Source: an uncultured Candidatus Pelagibacter sp. (GTDB lineage: Bacteria > Pseudomonadota > Alphaproteobacteria > Pelagibacterales > Pelagibacteraceae). Taken from it: a stretch of DNA of 64,000 nt. Of the stretch, positions 25,909-35,600 are shown piece after piece; the stretch's first letter is position 1, and each line of letters starts with the position of its first letter. The position numbers were made by a program, and so were the translations under genes. Where the stretch lies: assembly GCF_943788075.1 (NCBI RefSeq), contig NZ_CALSOW010000001.1, positions 293,128-357,127 on the forward strand, given 5' to 3'. The notes under the pieces are model-generated. The model was not told the origin of the DNA. It made no database searches and saw nothing but the letters and a program-made list of their open reading frames with translations.

Positions 25909-25917
25909 CCGAATCGG
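25909..25917. promoter_or_regulatory. GC-rich inverted repeat in the helicase-aminotransferase gap
   Basis: Within the 173-base divergent gap (25832-26004), CCGAATCGG forms two perfect 4-base arms around one base and is the only GC-rich patch (TGACCGAATCGGACGAT) in otherwise AT-rich sequence. It may be an operator for either gene. No regulator is recognised. Nothing else is evident in this gap. Confidence 0.25.
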
Positions 25918-26004
25918 ACGATAAAAAGTTCTCATTTTGCTATTAACTTTTCTTAGATTAGCATAATTAAGATTAATTCTATAATAGTAATTTACGAAAT
26001 AAAA

Positions 26005-27231
26005 ATGCTTAAAAATTTAGTTAAAGATCTAAAGCCATCTTCAACTTTGCTTATAAATGAAACTTCTCGAAGATTAGAAGAGCAAGGAAAAAAAATATTT
26101 AAATTTGGTTTTGGGCAATCCCCATTTAAAGTTCCAGAAGATATTGTGAAAGAACTACAAGATAATGCACACCAAAATAAATATTTGCCAATGCAAGGTC
26201 TTTCTGAACTAAGAGATGTAGTTGCAAAATACACATCAAAAAAAAAGAATTATGACTATAAATCTGAAAGTGTAATTATTGGACCTGGTTCAAAAGAATT
26301 AATGTTTTTATTACATGTTATATTTGATGGAGAAATTATATTGCCTGCTCCTAGTTGGGTTTCATATGCTCCTCAAGCAATATTAGGTAGAAATAAAACA
26401 CAAATTCTACAAACAAAAAGAGAGAATAATTGGTTTCCAACTGCTTTAGAAATTGAAGAAATTGTTTTGAAAGATAAAAATAAAAATTATTTATTATTTT
26501 TAAATTCACCAAACAATCCATCTGGTCAAATTTGTGAGAATTTAAAAGAAATAGCAAATATTACTGAAAAATATAATCTAATTATTTTGTCTGATGAAAT
26601 ATATTCAGAATTAACTTTTAAAGATAATTATCAATCTATTTCTAATTTTTGTCCTGAGAAAACAATTGTTAGTACTGGATTAAGTAAATGGTGTGGTGCT
26701 GGTGGATGGAGGTTAGGTTATTTTTTAGTACCAGACTCGTTAATTGAAATTAAGAATATGATTAATGTGTTAGCAAGTGAAACTTTTTCAGCTGTTAGTG
26801 CACCCATTCAGTATGCAGCAATAAAAGCATATGAGAATGATCATTCAAATTATATTAATAAATCTAGAAATATATTATGTGCAGTTGGTAATTATGTTTA
26901 TGAAAATTTAAAATCAAATAAAGTTCTAATTAATAAACCTCAAGGAGGATTTTATTTAATGCCGGAGTTTTTAAATAAAAAATTTAATTCATCATCAGAA
27001 ATGTGTGACAGTATATTGAATGATACAGGTGTTGCTTTGTTACCGGGAACCGATTTTGGCTTTGATCAAACCCGAATGCTGGCAAGATTGAGCTTTACTG
27101 ATTTTGATGGCCAAGAATTTATGGACAAAATTGAAGATAATCAAAAAATTGATAATAATCATATTGCAAACTTTGCACCTAAAATCATTGAAGGTGTTGA
27201 TAAGTTAAAAAAATGGTCAGATTCAATATAA
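26005..27231 (+). CDS. Class I/II PLP aminotransferase
   Basis: A 408-residue aminotransferase of the aspartate-aminotransferase fold. LPMQGLSELRDVVAKYT (about 62-78) and the cofactor-binding LNSPNNPSGQI (about 171-181), SDEIYSELTF (about 202-211) and STGLSKWCGAGGWRLGY (Schiff-base Lys, about 230-246) are clear. RLSFTDFDG near the C-terminus holds the substrate-carboxylate Arg. The substrate cannot be fixed from sequence; aspartate or another amino acid is likely. It precedes a TAXI transporter (73-base gap) but may be an independent unit. Confidence 0.88.
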   Translation: MLKNLVKDLKPSSTLLINETSRRLEEQGKKIFKFGFGQSPFKVPEDIVKELQDNAHQNKYLPMQGLSELRDVVAKYTSKKKNYDYKSESVIIGPGSKELMFLLHVIFDGEIILPAPSWVSYAPQAILGRNKTQILQTKRENNWFPTALEIEEIVLKDKNKNYLLFLNSPNNPSGQICENLKEIANITEKYNLIILSDEIYSELTFKDNYQSISNFCPEKTIVSTGLSKWCGAGGWRLGYFLVPDSLIEIKNMINVLASETFSAVSAPIQYAAIKAYENDHSNYINKSRNILCAVGNYVYENLKSNKVLINKPQGGFYLMPEFLNKKFNSSSEMCDSILNDTGVALLPGTDFGFDQTRMLARLSFTDFDGQEFMDKIEDNQKIDNNHIANFAPKIIEGVDKLKKWSDSI

Positions 27232-27304
27232 AATCTAGCTATACATACCTAATTAATTACTGTTAAAATTGTAATATAAAAATAACGATATAGAGGGAGA
27301 AAAA

Positions 27305-28309
27305 ATGAAAAAAATAATTACATCTTTATCTAGTGCTTTACTGATATTAGCTGCATCTTTGTCTTTAACTGGTGTTGCAAAATCAGCAGAGTTCTTCACA
27401 ATAGGAACTGGTGGACCTACTGGAGTTTATTTCCAAACAGGTAATGCTATTTGTAAAATGTTACACAAATCAGCAATCAGTGCTGAGCATGGAAGAAAAA
27501 AAGGTTCTGCTAAAGCATATAGATGCACAGCACCATCAACTGGTGGATCAAACTATAATATTGGCCAAATTGCAGCCGATGAATTTCAATTTGGTGTTGC
27601 TCAATCTGACTGGCAATATCATGCAGTAAATGGAACTAGTAAATGGGAAGGAAAACAGTTTAGTGGATTAAGAGCTGTATTTTCAGTCCACAATGAACCT
27701 TTTCAAATTTGGGCAAGAAAAAAAGCAAAAATTAAAGATTTTGCTGGTTTAAAAGGAAAAGTAGTAAACATTGGTAACCCTGGTTCAGGTCAAAGAGGAA
27801 CTATGGAAGAGTTAATGAAGGCAATGGGTGTAGATAATAGTTATTTTAAATCTACGACTGAGCTTACTTCATCTGAACAAGTAAAAGCTTTGTGCGATGG
27901 TAAAATCGATGCTTTTGGTTATTCTGTAGGATTTCCTAATGGAGCAATGGAACAAGCTGCCACTTGTGCTGCTAAAGCCTCACCAATCAACTTAACAGGA
28001 CCTGAAGTTCAAGGTTTAATAGATGGTGCTGATTATTATGCACAAGCTGTAATTCCTAAAGGCACTTATACAAAACAGAAAAAAGATGCGACTACATTTG
28101 GTGTAAAAGCTACTGTAGTAACTAGTGCATATGTTTCTGACGATTTAGTATATCAAGTAGTAAAAGCTGTTTTTGAAAATTTTGATGATTTTAAAAAGCA
28201 ACATCCTGCTTTTGGATTTTTAGAAAAGAAAAATATGATTAAAGATGGTTTATCTGCTCCGTTACATCCAGGAGCAATTAAATACTACAAAGAAGCTGGA
28301 TTAATGTAA
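27305..28309 (+). CDS. TAXI-family TRAP transporter solute-binding protein
   Basis: A 334-residue periplasmic protein. The signal peptide ends at VAKSA (about 27), followed by EFFTIGTGGPTGVYFQTGNA, the TAXI hallmark. GNPGSGQRGTMEELM (about 158-172) and AFGYSVGFPNGAMEQAA line the ligand site. TAXI proteins bind small organic acids such as glutamate or related carboxylates; the ligand here is unknown. A strong ribosome site (GAGGGAGA) and a terminator between it and the permease suggest much higher expression than the permease, normal for a binding protein. Confidence 0.94.
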   Translation: MKKIITSLSSALLILAASLSLTGVAKSAEFFTIGTGGPTGVYFQTGNAICKMLHKSAISAEHGRKKGSAKAYRCTAPSTGGSNYNIGQIAADEFQFGVAQSDWQYHAVNGTSKWEGKQFSGLRAVFSVHNEPFQIWARKKAKIKDFAGLKGKVVNIGNPGSGQRGTMEELMKAMGVDNSYFKSTTELTSSEQVKALCDGKIDAFGYSVGFPNGAMEQAATCAAKASPINLTGPEVQGLIDGADYYAQAVIPKGTYTKQKKDATTFGVKATVVTSAYVSDDLVYQVVKAVFENFDDFKKQHPAFGFLEKKNMIKDGLSAPLHPGAIKYYKEAGLM

Positions 28310-28330
28310 TCCACAATCTTAATTAAATTA

Positions 28331-28362
28331 AAAGGCCTGATTTTTAATCGGGCCTTTTTTTT
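28331..28362 (+). terminator. Intrinsic terminator between TAXI binding protein and permease
   Basis: AAAGGCCTGATT (28331-28342) and AATCGGGCCTTT (28346-28357) pair over 12 bp with one G-U around a 3-base loop, followed by a T run to 28362. It lies 21 bases after the binding-protein stop and 22 before the permease ATG. It probably lets partial read-through set the binding-protein-to-permease ratio. Confidence 0.85.
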
Positions 28363-28384
28363 ATAATGAGGTATCATATTTTTT

Positions 28385-30724
28385 ATGAGTCAAATCTTTA
28401 GTGAAAAAGTAAAAGATAAAATTAATGAGGATTTGTCTCCAACAAAAAATCTTACAGGTTTACACCTAAAGATTGTTGCAGCAATTGCAATTATTTGGTC
28501 TTTATTTCAGCTTTGGTATGCATCTCCATTTCCTTTCATTTTTAATTTTGGAATGTTTAAAGGATTGCCAGCAAGAGCTATTCATCTTGGTTTTGCATTA
28601 ACTTTAGCATTTTTAATTTACCCAATTTCAAAAGAAAAAAAAATTTCTGTATTTGATATTTTAATAAGTTTTATTGGAGCTTTTTCTTGTTTATATATAT
28701 ATTTTTTTTATGATCAGTTAGTTGATCGTGGAGGTGTTTTATTAAGTGTTGTAATAGGAGATAGTTTTAAATTACCTATTGAGTTAATTATTGGTGGTTT
28801 TGGTATTATAATTTTGCTTGAGGCAACAAGAAGAGCAATAGGCTTACCTCTAGTAATAATTGCTATTTGTTTCTTATTGTTTTCATATTTTGGAAGATAC
28901 GCACCCGAAATAATTTCTCATGGTGGACTTTCACTTAATAGATTGGTTGGTTTTCAATGGTTGGATCAGGAAGCCATATTTGGAATTCCAATAGGTGTTT
29001 CTGTAGATTTTATTTTTCTGTTTGTATTATTTGGTGCACTTCTAGAAACAGCTGGTGGAGGAAAGTATTTCTTAGATCTAGCATTCGCAATGGTGGGTAA
29101 AATGAGAGGCGGACCAGCTAAAGCTGCAATTCTAGGTTCAGGAATGACAGGTTTAATATCAGGATCTTCAATTGCAAACACTGTTACTACTGGAACTTTT
29201 ACAATTCCAATTATGAAAAAAACTGGATTTTCAAAAGAAAAAGCAGGAGCGATAGAAGTTTCATCTTCTGTTAATGGACAGATTATGCCACCAGTTATGG
29301 GTGCAGCAGCATTTGTTATGGCTAGTTTTATTGGTGTTACTTATTTTGAAGTTGTAAAACATGCCTTTTTACCAGCAATAATTTCTTATATTGCTCTATT
29401 TTATATATCTCATCTTGAGGCCTTAAAATTAAATTTAAAAGGGATGGATGATGCAGATGTACCAAATTTAAAAAAAACATTTTTATCAGGACTTCACTTT
29501 TTAATTCCAATCTTTGTTCTAATTTATATGTTAGTTTACTTAAGGTTCACTGCGTCTTATTCAATTTTTTATGCTACGATTTCTTTGATTTTAGTTAATT
29601 TAATTTATTTGCTCATCAAAAATTCTTTTTCTAAAGACTCTCTTAAAATATGGTTTAATCAAACTATCGTAGGTTTTGAAAAAGGTGCTTTAAATATGGT
29701 TGGTGTTGGTATAGCCATAGCAACAGCCGGAATAATAGTTGGAGCTGTTGGATCAACAGGATTAAGCACAAATTTAATCATAGTTATAGAGTCTATTGCT
29801 AAAGATAATGTCACAATATTATTATTTTTGACAATAATATTATGTTTATTGTTAGGAATGGGATTACCAACAACCGCAAATTATGTAGTTGTTGCATCAT
29901 TAATGGCAACTGTTTTGGTAGATGTTGGAAATGCGTCTGGATTTATTTTTCCGTTAATAGCAGTTCACTTATTTGTTTTTTATTTTGGATTAATGGCTGA
30001 TGTTACTCCACCAGTTGGGTTAGCTTCTTATGCGGCGGCAGCTATTTCTGGAGGTGATCCACTTAAAACAGGACTACAAGCTTTCTGGTATAGTTTAAGA
30101 ACAGGCATTCTTCCAATTGTATTTTTATTTAATCATGAACTTCTTTTGATTGGAATAGAAAATATTTGGCATGCATTAGTTGTAATAACAACTTCCTTGG
30201 CAGGAATATTAGTGTTTACATCAGCAACTCAAGGTTGGTTTATTAATAAACTGAAATGGTATGAGATAATTATTTTTTTAATGATATCTATTTCATTGCT
30301 CTCACCAGAGTTTGTTCTTAATAAATTTTATCCAAAATATAAATACCAAGATATTAACAACATTAATTCAGTTATTTTAGATCCAAAAAAAGAAGTGCGT
30401 TTTAAAATTACTAGACCGAGTCCTTATGGTGAAAGATATAAATTATTTGTGATTGATAAAAATTCTTTTGAAGAAGAGTACAAACTAGAAGATTATGGAA
30501 TTAGCTTAGTGAGAAAAAAAAATAAAATTATTGTTGATAATCTAAAATGGAATGGATTAGCGAAAAAAAGTGGCTTTGAAATCGGTGATTATATAAGTGA
30601 ACTTAAAATAGAAAATTCAAGTAGGCCAAGCAAACAAGTCATTTATCCAATAGCAATTTTATTGTTGTTAATTTTTGGCTACCTGAATTATAGAAGAAAA
30701 GATAAATTAACCACCAGGACCTAA
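28385..30724 (+). CDS. TRAP transporter fused permease (DctQM type, TAXI family)
   Basis: A 779-residue inner-membrane protein with four N-terminal helices (small-subunit-like) fused to a large 12-helix-type permease. GSGMTGLISGSSIANTVTTG (about 255-274), MPPVMGAAAFVMA, GMGLPTTANYVVVA and ADVTPPVGLASYAAA are the DctM signature motifs. The last 130 residues form a DUF3394-like soluble region with a PDZ-like segment (GLAKKSGFEIGDYISEL) and a final membrane helix. It imports organic acids using the sodium or proton gradient. Its end overlaps the convergent thioesterase by 18 bases. Confidence 0.93.
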   Translation: MSQIFSEKVKDKINEDLSPTKNLTGLHLKIVAAIAIIWSLFQLWYASPFPFIFNFGMFKGLPARAIHLGFALTLAFLIYPISKEKKISVFDILISFIGAFSCLYIYFFYDQLVDRGGVLLSVVIGDSFKLPIELIIGGFGIIILLEATRRAIGLPLVIIAICFLLFSYFGRYAPEIISHGGLSLNRLVGFQWLDQEAIFGIPIGVSVDFIFLFVLFGALLETAGGGKYFLDLAFAMVGKMRGGPAKAAILGSGMTGLISGSSIANTVTTGTFTIPIMKKTGFSKEKAGAIEVSSSVNGQIMPPVMGAAAFVMASFIGVTYFEVVKHAFLPAIISYIALFYISHLEALKLNLKGMDDADVPNLKKTFLSGLHFLIPIFVLIYMLVYLRFTASYSIFYATISLILVNLIYLLIKNSFSKDSLKIWFNQTIVGFEKGALNMVGVGIAIATAGIIVGAVGSTGLSTNLIIVIESIAKDNVTILLFLTIILCLLLGMGLPTTANYVVVASLMATVLVDVGNASGFIFPLIAVHLFVFYFGLMADVTPPVGLASYAAAAISGGDPLKTGLQAFWYSLRTGILPIVFLFNHELLLIGIENIWHALVVITTSLAGILVFTSATQGWFINKLKWYEIIIFLMISISLLSPEFVLNKFYPKYKYQDINNINSVILDPKKEVRFKITRPSPYGERYKLFVIDKNSFEEEYKLEDYGISLVRKKNKIIVDNLKWNGLAKKSGFEIGDYISELKIENSSRPSKQVIYPIAILLLLIFGYLNYRRKDKLTTRT

Positions 30725-31132
30725 ATTTGAGGGTTTTATCTTTAAAATTTTCCAAACGCCTGAAGCAGAGGTAATAATTTTGTCATTACATCTTAATTCA
30801 CAAAATAAAAATATAAGTGTGTTTGTTTTTTTTAATATTTTTGTAAATCCAGTTATTTCATCACCTACTTTAGATGCTCCAATAAATTTTAAATCTAACG
30901 AAATGGTAACACATGGTGAATTACCACTAGCCCTGTGAGCTGCTGTCCCTGCTCCAGCATCGATTAACGCTGATAAATAACCACCATGAGTTATGTTGGC
31001 AGCGTTTAAATGATTTTCATTAATCGTTGATTTAAATTCATACTCAGTTTCAGATACTGTTCTAAATAAAACACCTCCATTGTGCTTCATAAATCCAGGC
31101 TTAATACTTATTTGCTCAAATTCTTTGCTCAT
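30707..31132 (-). CDS. Hotdog-fold thioesterase (PaaI-like)
   Basis: A 141-residue protein. The family motif NAANITHGGYLSALIDAGAG (about 43-62) and VTISLDLKFIGASKVGDEI (about 75-93) define a PaaI/YigI-type acyl-CoA thioesterase. It would hydrolyse acyl-CoA in the cytoplasm; substrate unknown. It is preceded by a tiny membrane ORF 6 bases upstream and a tRNA-Arg, and overlaps the TRAP permease end by 18 bases. Confidence 0.85.
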   Translation of the reverse strand: MSKEFEQISIKPGFMKHNGGVLFRTVSETEYEFKSTINENHLNAANITHGGYLSALIDAGAGTAAHRASGNSPCVTISLDLKFIGASKVGDEITGFTKILKKTNTLIFLFCELRCNDKIITSASGVWKILKIKPSNLGPGG

Positions 31133-31138
31133 AATTTT

Positions 31139-31237
31139 TTATAATACAAAAGTTAAGATTAATAAAATTATTAAAACAATTATAAAAAAATATATAACTG
31201 ATTTTTGTAACGATGCTTTTATAAGCCAATCTAACAT
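31139..31237 (-). CDS. Candidate 32-residue single-span membrane microprotein
   Basis: An ATG-to-TAA ORF on the minus strand. It begins MLDWLIKASLQKS and continues with a hydrophobic helix VIYFFIIVLIILLILTFVL. A clear ribosome site (AAAGGAA, about 242-248 within 31,000) stands about 6 bases upstream, and the ORF ends 6 bases before the thioesterase ATG. The good ribosome site and tight spacing support translation, but AT-rich DNA readily produces hydrophobic ORFs. No homologue recognised. Confidence 0.42.
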   Translation of the reverse strand: MLDWLIKASLQKSVIYFFIIVLIILLILTFVL

Positions 31238-31251
31238 TTTAATTTCCTTTT

Positions 31252-31328
31252 TGGTGGACCGCCCAGAACTCGAATCTGGAATCTCCCGGTTCGTAGCCGA
31301 GCGCCTTATCCAATTTGGCCAGCGGTCC
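31252..31328 (-). tRNA. tRNA-Arg (anticodon ACG)
   Basis: On the minus strand the acceptor GGACCGC pairs with GCGGTCC. The anticodon stem CTCGG/CCGGG (one G-U-type pair) encloses CTACGAA, giving anticodon ACG. The T arm is CCAGA TTCGAGT TCTGG, the discriminator A, and CCA is encoded (31252-31254). ACG would be edited to ICG by TadA to read CGU, CGC and CGA. It lies upstream of the small membrane ORF and thioesterase on the same strand. Confidence 0.96.
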
Positions 31329-31402
31329 TAATTTAATAATTGTTTCAATATATCAAAGTTTTTGATGTAATTTAACTTATAAAATATTATGTTGAGTAAT
31401 TA

Positions 31403-32590
31403 ATGAGCAAAAAATTAGATGATGTTGTAATTACCTCTGCTTTAAGAACACCAATTGGAACATATAAAGGTTCTTTAAAAGATTTGAGTGCTGATAGATT
31501 GGGTGCACTAGCAATTAAAGAAGTTATACATAAATCAAATTTGAAGCCTGAGCAAATTGATGAAGTGATTATGGGTCATGTTCTTACTTCTGGTCTTGGT
31601 CAAAACCCAGCAAGACAAGCCTCCATTCATGCTGGTATCCCAGTATCTAAACCTGCACATATTGTAAATCAAGTATGTGGATCAGGTTTAAGATCTATAG
31701 TTTCAGGATTTCAATCAATCAAATTAGAGGAAAATAAAATTATAGTTTCAGGGGGTCAAGAAAATATGTCAAGAGCACCTCATTCATTGTTCTATAGAGA
31801 AAATAAAAAATTAGATGAGTCTAAGTTAATAGATACAATGATCAATGATGGATTGATAGACTCTTTTAACCATTATCACATGGGGGTAACAGCAGAAAAT
31901 GTTGCTGATAAATTTGAAATTTCTAGAGATGAACAAGATAACTTTGCATTAAATTCTCAAAAAAAAACTCAAGATGCTTTAAATAGAAAAAAATTTAAAG
32001 ATGAAATAATCAAATTACAAATTAATAAAGAAAAAGAAAATTTAGTTTTAGATAAAGATGAACATCCTAGAGGTAATTTAATTATAGATGATTTGAAAAA
32101 ATTAAAAACTGTTTTTAAAGAAAATGGAACTGTTACTCCTGGAAATTCATCAGGAATAAATGATGGCGCAGCTGCAATAGTATTAATGACAAGAAAACAA
32201 GCTGAACATAAGTCTGTAGAACCATTAGTTAAAATAGTTTCATGGGCATCATGTGGTGTAGAACCATCTTTGATGGGATTAGGGCCCATACCAGCAGTTA
32301 AAGAAGCGCTAAATAAAGCTGGTTGGAGTGTAGACGATGTTGATTTATTTGAAATAAATGAAGCCTTTGCAGCTCAAAGCATAGCAGTAATAAAAGAGTT
32401 AAAAATTCCTAAAGAAATAGTTAATGTTAATGGTGGAGCTATTGCTTTAGGCCATCCAATTGGTGCATCAGGAACAAGAATACTAGTTACTTTAATACAC
32501 GAAATGATAAAGCAAAATAAAAGCAAAGGTTGTGCCACATTATGTATTGGAGGTGGAATGGGTATAGCTATGTGTGTTGAGAGAAATTAA
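31403..32590 (+). CDS. Acetyl-CoA acetyltransferase (thiolase II)
   Basis: A 395-residue biosynthetic-type thiolase. The nucleophile Cys is in VNQVCGSGLRSI (about 89-100), NEAFAAQS is at about 320, and the catalytic His and second Cys are in ALGHPIGASGTR (about 353-364) and CATLCIGGGMG (about 379-389). It interconverts two acetyl-CoA with acetoacetyl-CoA. No phaB, mvaS or beta-oxidation partner is adjacent, so the pathway is not defined by context; it precedes the pyruvate dehydrogenase genes by 109 bases. Confidence 0.93.
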   Translation: MSKKLDDVVITSALRTPIGTYKGSLKDLSADRLGALAIKEVIHKSNLKPEQIDEVIMGHVLTSGLGQNPARQASIHAGIPVSKPAHIVNQVCGSGLRSIVSGFQSIKLEENKIIVSGGQENMSRAPHSLFYRENKKLDESKLIDTMINDGLIDSFNHYHMGVTAENVADKFEISRDEQDNFALNSQKKTQDALNRKKFKDEIIKLQINKEKENLVLDKDEHPRGNLIIDDLKKLKTVFKENGTVTPGNSSGINDGAAAIVLMTRKQAEHKSVEPLVKIVSWASCGVEPSLMGLGPIPAVKEALNKAGWSVDDVDLFEINEAFAAQSIAVIKELKIPKEIVNVNGGAIALGHPIGASGTRILVTLIHEMIKQNKSKGCATLCIGGGMGIAMCVERN

Positions 32591-32699
32591 ATATTCAACT
32601 TTTGTACAATTTTTTTACAGAATTTCATAAAAAAGCCTAATAACAGGTCAAAATAAACTTAATTATAATATTAATAGGTATATAAAACACTTTAAAATA

Positions 32700-35600
32700 A
32701 TGAGTGAAAAATTACTTGTCCCAGATATCGGAGATTTTGAGGAAGTTGAAGTTATAGAGGTTCTTGCAAAACAAGGTGATGAATTAAACATTAACGATCC
32801 AGTAATTACGATTGAAAGTGATAAATCAAGTGTTGAAATCCCTTCAACTATTGCTGGAAAGGTTGAAAAAGTCGAAGTTAAAGTTGGAGATAAAGTTTCG
32901 AGAGGAGATATAATCTTAAATATTGTTCCTTCAGAACAAAATAAAAAAGAAAATCCAATTCCAAAAGATACCGAAAGTATTATTAAACAAGCTGAAGCAG
33001 CTTTAGCAGTGAAAAAAGATGAGGCTGAAGTCACTCAACAATCTATTCAAAAGAAAGAACAATCAACTATTCAGGCAACTAACGGTAAAGATACAGATCC
33101 TTTAGAAACTCAAGATTGGCTGGAGTCTTTGTCAGCAGTTATTTCAAAAGATGGAAATCAAAGAGCTCATTTTTTAATTAAAGAATTAATTAACAAAGCT
33201 TATCGTGAGGGTGCAAATATTCCTTACACTCAAAATACCCCTTATATAAATACGATACCTCCTGAAGCAGAAGTTAAATCAAATGGAGATCAAAATATTG
33301 AGAGAAGAATTAGATCTTTAATTAGATGGAATGCAGCTGCAATGGTGGTTAGAGCAAATAAAAAATTTCCAGAACTAGGTGGCCATATAGGTACATTTGC
33401 ATCTGCTGCAACTCTTTATGATGTTGGTATGAATCATTTTTGGAGAGCAAAAAATAATAAATTTGGTGGAGATTTAGTTTATTTTCAAGGCCACAGTGCT
33501 CCGGGGATGTATGCTAGAGCATTTTTAGAAGGAAGATTAAATGAAAAACAATTAGATAGTTTTAGACAAGAAGTAAATTCAGGTGGACTTTCTTCTTATC
33601 CACATCCATGGTTAATGCCTAAGTTTTGGCAATTTCCAACTGTTTCAATGGGCTTAGGTCCGATGCTTGCAATTTATCAAGCAAGATACATGAAATATTT
33701 AATTAACAGAGGGCTTATTAAAGATGAGGGTCGAAAAGTTTGGGCATTTTTAGGTGATGGAGAAATGGATGAACCTGAGTCGATGGGTGCAATTGGACTA
33801 GCAGCAAGAGAAAAGCTAGACAATTTAATATTCGTAGTGAATTGCAATCTTCAAAGACTTGATGGACCTGTAAGAGGAAATGGAAAAATTATTCAAGAAT
33901 TAGAAGGTAGTTTCCGTGGAGCTGGTTGGAATGTAATTAAGGTAATTTGGGGTTCATATTGGGACTCGTTGATAACAAATGATAAAACAGGTCATTTAGT
34001 TAAAATAATGAACGAAACAGTTGATGGTGAATATCAAGCAATGAAAGCTAGAGATGGAGCTTATGTGAGAGAAAAGTTTTTTGGTAAATATCCTGAAACA
34101 CAAGAATTAGTATCAAGCTTGTCAGACAAAGACATTTGGAGGTTAAATAGAGGTGGTCATGATCCTCACAAGGTATATGCCGCTTATGATAAGGCTACAA
34201 AAAACCAAGGAAGTCCTACTGTTATTATAGCAAAAACTATCAAGGGATACGGAATGGGTAAGACAGGTGAAAGTGTGAACACAACCCATCAAACAAAAAA
34301 ATTAGATGTTGATGATTTGTTATACTATAGAGATCGATTTGATGTTCCGTTAACAGATGAGCAAGTTAGAAATATAGAATATTTCAAACCTGATGAAAAA
34401 TCTCCTGAGATTAAATATTTAAAAGAAAGAAGATTAAATTTAGGTGGCTATCTACCTGAAAGAACAACCTATGCAAAACCAATTAAGGCACCATCAAAAG
34501 ATATTTTTGATTTTATGAAAGTTTCAACTGGTGAAAAAGAAATGTCAACTACCATGGCAATGGTTAGGATGTTTACAAATTTGTTAAGAGACAAAAATAT
34601 TTCACCAAGGTTAGTTCCAATAATTCCTGATGAAGCAAGAACATTTGGAATGGAAGGTTTTTTTCAAAAAATAGGAATTTATGCTCATGAAGGTCAAAAA
34701 TATGAGCCAGAAGATTCTGCTCAGTTAAGCTCTTATCGTGAAGATAAGAGTGGCCAGGTATTAGAAGAAGGAATTAATGAAGCTGGTGCAATGTCATCTT
34801 GGATTGCGGCTGCTACAGCATATACAAACCACGATATAGAAATGATTCCTATTTATATTTTTTATTCTATGTTTGGTTTTCAAAGAATTGGTGATCTTGC
34901 ATGGGCTGCTGGTGATAGCCAAGCAAGAGGATTTTTAATTGGAGCTACAGCAGGAAGAACTACTTTAGCTGGAGAAGGGCTTCAACACCAAGATGGACAT
35001 AGCCACTTAATAGCATCGACAATACCTAATTGTGTAACTTATGACCCAACTTTTCATTACGAGTTAGCTGTTATTTTTAGAGAAGGTTTAAGAAGAATGC
35101 ATGAAAAAAAAGAAAATGTTTTTTACTATATTACTACGATGAATGAAAATTATTCTCATCCTGAAATGCCAAAAGATATTAATTGTGAGGAGGGTATTCT
35201 TAAGGGGATGTATAAGATTAAAGAATTTAATAAGTTTAAGAAGACAAAAATTCAGCTTTTAGGATCAGGCACTATCCTTCGAGAAATGATGGCAGCAGCA
35301 GAAGTTCTTCAAAATGAATATCAAATTGATAGTGAAATTTGGAGCGTGACAAGTTTTAATGAGTTAAGAAAAGATGGGATGGAAGTCGAAAGATATAATC
35401 TTTTAAACCCAGACAAAGAACAAAAAACTTCATTTGTTGAAAAATGTTTAGGTAAATCTGAGGGGCCAATAATGGCTGCATCAGATTATATGAGAATGAA
35501 TTCAGATCAAATAAGACCATATACTAATAAAAGTTTTTATTCTTTAGGAACAGATGGTTTTGGTAGAAGTGATACTAGGAAAAATTTAAGGAAATTCTTT

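Noticed and set aside
31080..31331. Plus-strand ORF of 83 codons
   Set aside because: It runs antisense through tRNA-Arg and the thioesterase start; no family resemblance.
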